Shown one piece after another: positions 1-4,641 of a stretch of 5,116 nt of DNA. Position 1 is the first letter of the stretch, and every line of letters starts with the position of its first letter. The notes under the pieces are model-generated. The model was not told the DNA's origin. It saw only the letters and a list, made by a program, of their open reading frames with translations, and ran no database searches. Both the position numbers and the translations under genes were made by a program. The stretch comes from an uncultured Bacillota bacterium (GTDB lineage Bacteria > Bacillota > Clostridia > Peptostreptococcales > Anaerovoracaceae), in NCBI GenBank assembly GCA_947302945.1, contig CAMYWZ010000104.1, positions 1 to 5,116 on the forward strand, read 5' to 3'.

Positions 1-270
1 GTTCAGAAGGTGGCTGCTTGCAGTCTCTATCTTTCCAAGCGCGTCCTGGACGCGGCTTTTTTCGTCTATATGATTCTTTGCAAGAGCTGTCATACCCACT
101 ATGGCGTTCATTGGAGTGCGTATATCGTGAGACATGTTGGAAAGGAATGTCTCCTTGGCCATATCAGCGGCCTTAGCCTCCGACAGCTTCCGCGAAAGCT
201 CCTCGTTCTCTTTCCTCAGCGCCTCGTTTTCCTGGATCAGATCCTGCATCGCATAACCACGGGTATCCAT
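1..270 (-). CDS. Histidine kinase, N-terminal part (HisKA domain), gene runs off left edge
   Basis: These are the first 90 residues of a sensor histidine kinase that autophosphorylates on histidine and passes the phosphate to a response-regulator receiver. After a short N-terminus (MDTRGYAM), residues about 9-37 form a charged heptad-like coiled coil. The H-box follows at about 44-54 ([11 protein letters not shown]) with phospho-acceptor His48, and the HisKA helix continues to the edge. The ATPase domain and any fused receiver lie outside the window. The ATG at 268-270 is chosen because AAAGGA (279-284) precedes it by 8 nt and a near-consensus promoter lies just upstream, leaving no room for an N-terminal extension. 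No membrane segment, PAS or periplasmic sensor domain is present, so the protein is probably cytosolic, with input through the coil or C-terminal partners. The H-box style resembles Lachnospiraceae hybrid kinases (inference). The stimulus is unknown. Confidence 0.9.
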   Translation of the reverse strand, partial: MDTRGYAMQDLIQENEALRKENEELSRKLSEAKAADMAKETFLSNMSHDIRTPMNAIVGMTALAKNHIDEKSRVQDALGKIETASSHLLN

Positions 271-318
271 CCTTACAGTCCTTTCTTCCCTTTTCAGGAC
301 AAACTAAAACACAGACTC

Positions 319-347
319 ATTATATAGTCTGCGGCGCATAAAGTCAA
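319..347 (-). promoter_or_regulatory. Sigma-A type promoter of the histidine kinase gene
   Basis: On the minus strand, TTGACT (342-347) and TATAAT (319-324) are separated by exactly 17 bp, which is near-perfect consensus. Transcription should start near 312, giving a leader of about 42 nt that contains the AAAGGA ribosome binding site. The -10 box is flanked by the inverted arms AGACT (313-317) and AGTCT (326-330), a possible operator. Confidence 0.8.
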
Positions 348-431
348 AGAGCTGCATCAATAGTCTCTGTCAGGTTTAATGCGGTACTACCCTGCAGACG
401 TTTAGCTGTTATGTTTTTATCCTTTGGCACT

Positions 432-463
432 AAAAAAACGGGCAGAGCTGTCAGCCCTGCCCG
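432..463 (-). terminator. Rho-independent terminator of the GntR-ABC-permease operon
   Basis: A 10-bp stem (arms 439-448 and 454-463, CGGGCAGGGC against GCTCTGCCCG in the minus-strand reading) has a 5-nt loop and one G-U wobble. It is followed by seven T on the minus strand (432-438). It begins 16 nt after the permease stop codon. In the plus direction the wobble becomes an A-C mismatch and the T tract is broken, so it should act mainly on the minus strand. Confidence 0.9.
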
Positions 464-479
464 CTTTGTTGTTTTGTCA

Positions 480-2312
480 TCAGTAGCCCCAGCTTTTCAG
501 GAGGGTGACGGTGCGGGTGTAGGAGTCGAAGATCTCGAAGTTCATGAAGTATACGCGCCAGGCGCCTTTGCCGTTGTTGTCCTCGGGCTTTACGTATGCG
601 CGGTCGCCCGCGCGGTGGTTGTAGACCCTGTCATAGTACTTGTCCAGCGCTTCAGCCTCGGCCTCGGAGTACTTTGAGGTCATCGCGGTAAGGTCCAGGT
701 TGTAGACCTGCTTGCTTTCCACGAACCTGCCGGACTTTATGGTGTCCCGGATGTCGAGCGCCATGGCCTCCAGCAGCTGTCTGGCCTGCGAATCCGTAAG
801 GCTGATGCCGTTTCCGACTCCGTAGTCGCCGTATTCAGTCATGATGCTGAACAGAAGCTCGTCCGCTTCCATGGTCCTGAGCGCTTCGAGCGACTGGATG
901 GCTTCGGTGGAGTTCATGAGGGCCTTATAGCTCGGGCTTTCGGAGACGCGCGTGGTCTTCAGCCTGTAGGACCTTGCCATGACGCCGCCGTTCTTCAGAT
1001 AATACTTGATAGTGACGCTGACGAACGGATACCTGTGGTCGTTGTTGTATTCATTGCTCCAGCTTTCGTCGTCCAGCTCCGCCTTGACAGCGTCCAGATC
1101 GTCCACGATCTCCTGGTGCAGGCCGACCGCGTTCTTTATCGCGTCCTCCGAAGTGAAGTACATCGTGGAATAGACGTTCTGCGGGCTCATGCCCATGTAT
1201 TCGACCTTCTCCACTCTCTCAGCCTTGGGAACGCGCTTTTCGAAGCCGAAGATGTCCACGGCGAATGCCGACACTATCAGCGCCATGATGACCGCGAAGA
1301 TCACCAGGTTCTTGAGGCTCTTCTTATTGAAAATGTGCAGGGTCTTGAGGGATATCATCTGTCCTACGAGGAAGCCTATGATGAAGCCCAGCACGTAGGC
1401 CATGATACCGAAGCCCTCGAAGAACATCAGACCCGTAACCGAGGTGAAGAAGTACACGAACAGGAAGCCTATTATGGTCTGCATCCAGCCGAATACATAA
1501 CTGTCACCTGCGCGCTCGAGCTTTCTCCTGTGGTAGAGCACGTCCGCAAGGACCGCGACCGCCGCAGCTACCGCGAAGTAGATCAGAAGGGCCCAGCCGC
1601 CTATCCCGTCGTCGTATATGGTGCAGGACCAGGGGCTCAGATAGAATACCGTATCGCCTATCCCGTCGTTCACGAAGCCGAAGAGGAAATTCTCCTCGTA
1701 GGCAAGCGCTGACAGCAGCAGAGCGTGCGGCAGGAAGTTGAACGCAAAGCCTGTCAGCAGCGCTATGACCCCGTTCCCGGACACCATGCAGGCCAGGACC
1801 GCAAGGCTTAAGACGAAGCACTGTATGACCAGAGTCGACAGCAGCCACACGAATGCGGAAACGGCGTACTCTTTGAGCACTCCCCCGCCCATTCCGGCCA
1901 TGCAGACCATGCAGATCACCCAGTTTATGAGGTAAGGCACGAAGCTCAGCCCCAGCCCGGACAGGCAGTTCGTCGCGAAAAGCGTGCGTTTTGAAAGCGG
2001 CAGCGCGTGCACGAAGCCGACGCTGTTCGTCTTGTTCAGGTAAGAGAACACGCAGACCGCAGCCACGACCGGAAGCACCAGGTGCATGGCCTCAAAGCCG
2101 AAGTTCTGATTATCCATCAGATTGCCCAGGAAGTAGGTATCGGGCCACGTTACACCGTAATATCCGGCGGAATACGCAGACCTTCCGGACCTGTACAGCA
2201 TTATGTAAGGCCCGCTCATGAAATAGAACAGGAAGCCTACCGCTGAGATAGACCAGAACCTCCTGAAATTCTCCAAAAGCAGAGCGCTGCTTATGAGTTT
2301 TCCCTTTTTCAC
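480..2312 (-). CDS. ABC-2 type transporter permease with large extracytoplasmic C-terminal domain
   Basis: This 610-residue protein is the membrane partner of the ATPase encoded just upstream. Hydrophobicity read by eye suggests nine membrane spans, at about 22-40, 75-92, 115-140, 150-175, 180-204, 240-259, 277-297, 301-320 and 337-355. Basic loops at 93-112 (with HALPLSKRTLF, a motif typical of this permease group), 260-276 and 321-336 fit a cytoplasmic side. This places the N-terminus inside and residues about 357-610 outside. That acidic, tyrosine-rich outer domain resembles what I recall as the DUF6449 family. The start is GTG (2310-2312), with GGAGGTGA (2319-2326) 6 nt ahead. Start and ATPase stop overlap as GTGA, a coupling arrangement. 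It is the last gene of the operon, 16 nt before a terminator. By analogy with YtrBC-like systems it may export or detoxify an envelope-active compound; the substrate is not evident. Confidence 0.85.
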   Translation of the reverse strand: MKKGKLISSALLLENFRRFWSISAVGFLFYFMSGPYIMLYRSGRSAYSAGYYGVTWPDTYFLGNLMDNQNFGFEAMHLVLPVVAAVCVFSYLNKTNSVGFVHALPLSKRTLFATNCLSGLGLSFVPYLINWVICMVCMAGMGGGVLKEYAVSAFVWLLSTLVIQCFVLSLAVLACMVSGNGVIALLTGFAFNFLPHALLLSALAYEENFLFGFVNDGIGDTVFYLSPWSCTIYDDGIGGWALLIYFAVAAAVAVLADVLYHRRKLERAGDSYVFGWMQTIIGFLFVYFFTSVTGLMFFEGFGIMAYVLGFIIGFLVGQMISLKTLHIFNKKSLKNLVIFAVIMALIVSAFAVDIFGFEKRVPKAERVEKVEYMGMSPQNVYSTMYFTSEDAIKNAVGLHQEIVDDLDAVKAELDDESWSNEYNNDHRYPFVSVTIKYYLKNGGVMARSYRLKTTRVSESPSYKALMNSTEAIQSLEALRTMEADELLFSIMTEYGDYGVGNGISLTDSQARQLLEAMALDIRDTIKSGRFVESKQVYNLDLTAMTSKYSEAEAEALDKYYDRVYNHRAGDRAYVKPEDNNGKGAWRVYFMNFEIFDSYTRTVTLLKSWGY

Positions 2313-3019
2313 AGCTGCTCACCTCCCATCTCGTAGAAGAAGAGCTCCTCAAGGCTCATGTCTTTGGCCTTCCCCTTGAGCTCGTCCAGTTTCCCCTCGA
2401 ACAAAAGCTTCCCCTTGTTTATGATGCCGACGCTGTCGCATATGCCCTCGAGTTCGCGAAGGTTGTGCGAGCTTATGAGCACGGTCATCTGCCTGTCGGC
2501 GACGTCCTCCAGAAGGCATCCCCATACCTTCCTGCGCATGATGGGATCCAGACCGTCGATAGGCTCGTCCAATATCAGGACGTCCGGGCGCTGGCTCATG
2601 GTCAGAAGGAAAGCTGCCTGCTTCTGCATCCCCTTTGAGAAGCGGCTGATCTTTCCTGTTTCCGGGAGCCCCAGATCCGAAAGCATCCTGCTGTAGCGTT
2701 CCCTGCCCCAGCTCGGGCAGACCTTTTCAAGGAACCTGCTCATGTCCTTGAGGCTGTAGTTCGCGAAGAAATACAGCTCGTCCGGAACGTAGCCTGTGAT
2801 CTTCTTTACTTCCACGTTGTCCATCACGGGCATGCCGGCTATCTCGCAGCTTCCGCTGTCAGGCGCCATGACTCCCGTGAGGTGCTTTATGAGCGTGGTC
2901 TTTCCGGAGCCGTTGGGCCCTATGAGGCCGTAAACGGCGCCCTTCTCCACGTGCAGCGACAGTCCTTCGAGCGCTTTGACGCCGTCGAACGATTTTGTAA
3001 GGTCTGTGACTCTAATCAT
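2309..3019 (-). CDS. ABC transporter ATP-binding protein (YtrB/BcrA-like)
   Basis: This 236-residue nucleotide-binding subunit hydrolyses ATP on the cytoplasmic face to drive the permease encoded next. Visible motifs in order are: Walker A GPNGSGKT (34-41); Q-loop region GYVPDE (76-81), with Asp80 where many ABC proteins carry Gln; an altered signature FSKGMQ (127-132); Walker B LILDEP (148-153) with catalytic Glu152; D-loop GLDP (156-159); and H-loop His185 in SSHN. The altered signature and Q-loop are common in drug/peptide ABC-2 exporters of this type (from memory). The ATG at 3017-3019 is chosen over an in-frame ATG 11 codons upstream because AAAGGAGG (3027-3034) lies 7 nt before it and conserved homology begins there (MIRVTDLTKSF). 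The start lies inside the end of the GntR gene (8-nt overlap), and the stop overlaps the permease GTG. The three genes therefore form one translationally coupled operon. Confidence 0.93.
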   Translation of the reverse strand: MIRVTDLTKSFDGVKALEGLSLHVEKGAVYGLIGPNGSGKTTLIKHLTGVMAPDSGSCEIAGMPVMDNVEVKKITGYVPDELYFFANYSLKDMSRFLEKVCPSWGRERYSRMLSDLGLPETGKISRFSKGMQKQAAFLLTMSQRPDVLILDEPIDGLDPIMRRKVWGCLLEDVADRQMTVLISSHNLRELEGICDSVGIINKGKLLFEGKLDELKGKAKDMSLEELFFYEMGGEQL

Positions 3020-3395
3020 CGCTGCCCCTCCTTTCATCTGTGATATGCGCAAGCCTCTGCGCTATTTCTTCTGTCTTTACGCCAAGGTAGCGCAGCTCGT
3101 CTACGGCTGACGCGATCTTCGCGTATATCTCTTCCTTCTGGCTTTCGCTTGCGGCGTTTATCTGGTCGCTTACGAAATTTCCCCTGCCCGCGACCGGATA
3201 GATGTAGCCCGAAGCTTCCAGCGCCCTGAAGGCTTTCTGGATGGTGTTCGGGTTTACAGTGAGCCTTGCCGAAAGATCCCGCACAGAAGGAAGCTGATCG
3301 CCCGGGGAAAGCTGTCCCGTGACGATCTCCTCTTTAAAGCCGTCCACTATCTGTTCATAGATGGACTTTTTGGCTTTCAGATCAAGTTTGATCAT
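3012..3395 (-). CDS. GntR-family transcriptional regulator, YtrA subfamily
   Basis: This 127-residue regulator opens the operon. Residues 1-77 are a GntR winged helix: SIYEQIVDGFKEEI at 11-24, then PGDQLPSVRDLS (31-42), NPNTIQKAFRALEASG (48-63) with the recognition helix, and the wing GRGNFVSD (70-77). The C-terminal tail of about 50 residues is helical and too short for a FadR- or UTRA-type ligand domain, which is the YtrA hallmark. An in-frame ATG 23 codons upstream (at 3464) is rejected: that extension would cover the operon's own promoter and operator, whereas the ATG at 3393-3395 has AAAGGAGG (3403-3410) 7 nt ahead. Next to an ABC ATPase and permease, the expected role is an autorepressor of the operon, relieved by a cell-envelope-active or transported compound. 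The ligand is unknown. Confidence 0.92.
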   Translation of the reverse strand: MIKLDLKAKKSIYEQIVDGFKEEIVTGQLSPGDQLPSVRDLSARLTVNPNTIQKAFRALEASGYIYPVAGRGNFVSDQINAASESQKEEIYAKIASAVDELRYLGVKTEEIAQRLAHITDERRGSDD

Positions 3396-3418
3396 CCTCT
3401 TACCTCCTTTGTGACACA

Positions 3419-3448
3419 AGTGTACTACAACACATAGTACAGTGTCAA
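3419..3448 (-). promoter_or_regulatory. Promoter of the GntR-ABC-permease operon
   Basis: On the minus strand a perfect -35 TTGACA (3443-3448) is followed after 18 bp by TACACT (3419-3424, 4 of 6 matches to TATAAT). The predicted start near 3412 leaves only about 17 nt of leader, just enough for the AAAGGAGG site at 3403-3410. The strong -35, weak -10 and an inverted repeat filling the spacer suggest a repressed promoter. Confidence 0.7.
3421..3441. promoter_or_regulatory. Candidate GntR/YtrA operator, TGTACTA-N7-TAGTACA
   Basis: Two perfect 7-bp inverted arms (3421-3427 and 3435-3441) flank a 7-bp spacer centred at 3431. The repeat lies between the -35 and -10 of the operon promoter and overlaps the -10. 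Shorter outer arms TGACAC (3412-3417) and GTGTCA (3442-3447) extend the symmetry imperfectly. Position and symmetry fit a dimeric GntR repressor encoded 26 bp away. Binding by this protein is inferred, not shown. Confidence 0.75.
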
Positions 3449-3462
3449 GCGCTTTTTTGCGC

Positions 3463-3519
3463 AAAAAAGAATGCCGCCGTCAGTTGCTTTAAGGAGTGGT
3501 TTAAAGCAGGTCTGACGGC
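3463..3519 (-). terminator. Rho-independent terminator of the PocR/AraC regulator gene
   Basis: Outer arms of 8 bp (GCCGTCAG 3476-3483, CTGACGGC 3512-3519) enclose a small internal loop and a second 7-bp stem (GCTTTAA 3486-3492, TTAAAGC 3501-3507) with an 8-nt loop. On the minus strand the hairpin is followed by GGCATTC and then six T (3463-3468). It begins about 23 nt after the regulator stop and insulates the GntR operon from read-through. Confidence 0.8.
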
Positions 3520-3542
3520 AGTATTCCGCACAGAAAGTATTG

Positions 3543-4439
3543 CTAAGAGTTCTGACAGTTCTTCCTGTATTTAAGAGGGGTCATGCCCTCTGTCTGTCTG
3601 AAGACTTTGGTGAAGTAGCTCTGATCCGAGAAACCGCATTTCTTTGCGATATCGGCGATGCTCTCCTCCGTCTCCAGAAGCTCCTTACTCTTGTCTATTC
3701 TGACGCGGGTAAGGTACGCGTTTACGGTGGTGTTCATCTCTTTCTTGAAGAGCCGGCAGAGGTAGGAAGTAGTCATGCCGGCGAACCTGGCTATATCCAG
3801 AAGAGAGATATCCTTGCTGAAGTTCTCTTCCAAGTAGCCGGTTACTTTTGCCACCGTTTCCGAAGGATCTATCCTGTTTTCAGTTTCCCATGCCTTGATG
3901 CTTCCGGATTCCAGATCCGAGAGATAATCCCCGCTTTTGCCGCTCGAGCTGAGGAAGGCAGCCGAGTAGACAAGAAGCTGAGAAAACGCATTTACGGCCT
4001 GCGGTTCGACGACGGGTACGGAGCCGAGCTTTGCCCTTACGGACTCTACGGCTTTGGGTTCCAGCTTCATGAGCTGCGCAAGGTCGTAATCCGCGAAGTC
4101 CTGACGGTCTTCCATGAGGAAGGGGCCGAGAGTGAGCCTTGCTCCGGGAATGCTGTCCGAGAGCACTGCGGAAGTGATGCAGGACAAGCCCAGAGGGCAT
4201 TCGTACATGTACTTTCCGTCTTCGCGTTCCGACGCTTTTGCGGTGAAGGCGTGGAGCCTTACGCAGTCGTCTTTTGAGATGCCTACTTCGCTGCATATGT
4301 TGCAGATGCTGCAGCAAAAGCCGTCTGAGGCGATGACTTCGCCTTTCTGGCTGCAGAACTCACAGCCTATGCCGCTTGACTTACTGAAGGCCTGGACGCA
4401 GCTTTCGGCAAGCTCAGCGATCAAGCTGTTTGTTTGCAT
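3543..4439 (-). CDS. AraC-family transcriptional regulator with N-terminal PocR-type sensory domain
   Basis: This 298-residue protein has two parts. Residues about 4-165 match the style of the PocR sensory domain: cysteine-rich (C14, C26, C29, C42, C43, C46, C49, C59, C81, C87), with YECPLGLSCI (79-88) and a GARLTLGPFL segment (99-108). PocR domains are proposed to bind small organic metabolites; the namesake controls propanediol use and cobalamin synthesis in Salmonella. Residues about 194-295 are the AraC DNA-binding domain, with helix-turn-helix motifs at about 211-232 (ISLLDIARFAGMTTSYLCRL) and 260-282, then the usual GMTPLKYR end. The ATG at 4437-4439 is chosen because AAGGAG (4447-4452) lies 7 nt ahead. 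A start 32 codons upstream would place the promoter inside the gene and adds only an atypical basic stretch. It is monocistronic and divergent from the RACE gene, its likely target; the effector is unknown. Confidence 0.88.
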   Translation of the reverse strand: MQTNSLIAELAESCVQAFSKSSGIGCEFCSQKGEVIASDGFCCSICNICSEVGISKDDCVRLHAFTAKASEREDGKYMYECPLGLSCITSAVLSDSIPGARLTLGPFLMEDRQDFADYDLAQLMKLEPKAVESVRAKLGSVPVVEPQAVNAFSQLLVYSAAFLSSSGKSGDYLSDLESGSIKAWETENRIDPSETVAKVTGYLEENFSKDISLLDIARFAGMTTSYLCRLFKKEMNTTVNAYLTRVRIDKSKELLETEESIADIAKKCGFSDQSYFTKVFRQTEGMTPLKYRKNCQNS

Positions 4440-4450
4440 AGCGCAACTCC

Positions 4451-4479
4451 TTGAATTACCGCTTTTTTTTTGGTACAAT
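4451..4479 (+). promoter_or_regulatory. Possible plus-strand promoter facing the RACE gene
   Basis: TTGAAT (4451-4456) and TACAAT (4474-4479) are separated by 17 bp on the plus strand, matching 4 of 6 and 5 of 6 consensus positions. A start near 4486 would give the RACE gene a leader of about 156 nt. The -35 overlaps the ribosome binding site of the regulator gene, so the match may be coincidence. Confidence 0.3.
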
Positions 4480-4493
4480 CTTTTACGTAGAGT

Positions 4494-4522
4494 ATGATAA
4501 CACAAAATATAAAATTTGTGAA
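4494..4522 (-). promoter_or_regulatory. Sigma-A type promoter of the PocR/AraC regulator gene
   Basis: On the minus strand TTCACA (4517-4522) and TATCAT (4494-4499) are 17 bp apart, each one base from consensus. An A/T-rich stretch (A7-TTATA-T7, 4534-4552) just upstream could act as an UP element. The start should fall near 4487, giving a leader of roughly 48 nt that includes a run of nine A and the AAGGAG site. Confidence 0.75.
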
Positions 4523-4534
4523 CACCTTTGTTCA
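4501..4534. promoter_or_regulatory. Two adjoining inverted repeats over the regulator promoter
   Basis: CACAAA (4501-4506) pairs with TTTGTG (4515-4520) across the -10/-35 spacer. TGAACA (4519-4524) pairs with TGTTCA (4529-4534) over and beyond the -35 box. Both could be operators, for example for autoregulation by the PocR/AraC protein, although AraC-family sites are usually direct repeats. The region is AT-rich, so the first repeat is weak evidence; the second, with a 4-bp loop and mixed bases, is better. Confidence 0.4.
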
Positions 4535-4583
4535 AAAAAATTATATTTTTTTCGTGATTCTTCTCTAAAAATCGACAGATAAT

Positions 4584-4599
4584 TTTGTCACTTTGTCAA
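4584..4599 (+). repeat. Tandem 8-bp repeat TTTGTCAC-TTTGTCAA, candidate activator site
   Basis: Two direct copies of TTTGTCA stand head to tail 42 bp before the RACE start codon. Relative to the TATAAT at 4623-4628 they cover about positions -36 to -51, where a class II activator of the AraC family would sit. Related TTTGT cores occur at 4515 and 4527. The protein that binds is inferred only from context. Confidence 0.4.
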
Positions 4600-4622
4600 A
4601 TGAATTGCAGAGGATAACCATA

Positions 4623-4628
4623 TATAAT
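4623..4628 (+). promoter_or_regulatory. Candidate -10 box (TATAAT) of the RACE gene, no recognisable -35
   Basis: A perfect TATAAT lies just before the RACE gene, but the hexamers 16-18 bp upstream (for example ATGAAT at 4600-4605) do not resemble TTGACA, as expected for an activator-dependent promoter. The predicted start near 4635 falls at the end of the ribosome binding site, which is awkward, so this box may be fortuitous AT-rich sequence. Confidence 0.35.
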
Positions 4629-4635
4629 AAAGGTG
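4629..4635 (+). promoter_or_regulatory. Ribosome binding site that decides the RACE start
   Basis: AAAGGTG ends 6 nt before the ATG at 4642 but directly abuts an in-frame ATG at 4636. Only the 4642 start has usable spacing, so the protein is taken to begin MSVLKVYD rather than MAMSVLKVYD. Confidence 0.7.
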
Positions 4636-4641
4636 ATGGCT

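Noticed and set aside
10..327. 105-codon plus-strand open frame over the histidine kinase start
   Set aside because: It is antisense to an unmistakable HisKA sequence and to that gene's promoter, with no translation signals of its own.
348..431. Long imperfect inverted repeat (GTCTGCAGG against CCTGACAGAGAC on the minus strand) upstream of the kinase promoter
   Set aside because: The arms match only with several gaps and enclose a large loop, so it does not support a terminator, attachment site or RNA element.
1035..1712. 225-codon open frame on the plus strand, antisense to the permease
   Set aside because: It lies wholly opposite a well-supported membrane protein gene, has no ribosome binding site or recognisable domain, and its composition (rich in His, Glu, Val, Tyr) is what the complement of such codons gives.
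3396..3464. N-terminal 23-residue extension of the GntR protein
   Set aside because: The extension covers the -35, -10, operator and ribosome binding site of the operon; family homology begins at the ATG at 3395.
3540..4277. 245-codon open frame on the plus strand, antisense to the AraC regulator
   Set aside because: It is the shadow of a clear PocR/AraC gene, starts at a non-ATG codon without a Shine-Dalgarno site, and shows no family features.
4440..4535. N-terminal 32-residue extension of the AraC regulator
   Set aside because: It would place the TTCACA-N17-TATCAT promoter and AAGGAG site inside the coding region, and the added residues do not look like a PocR domain start.
4440..4641. 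Cobalamin riboswitch ahead of the RACE gene
   Set aside because: I looked because of the corrinoid context, but saw no B12-box-like sequence or multi-stem architecture; the region is short, AT-rich and better explained by promoters and protein sites.
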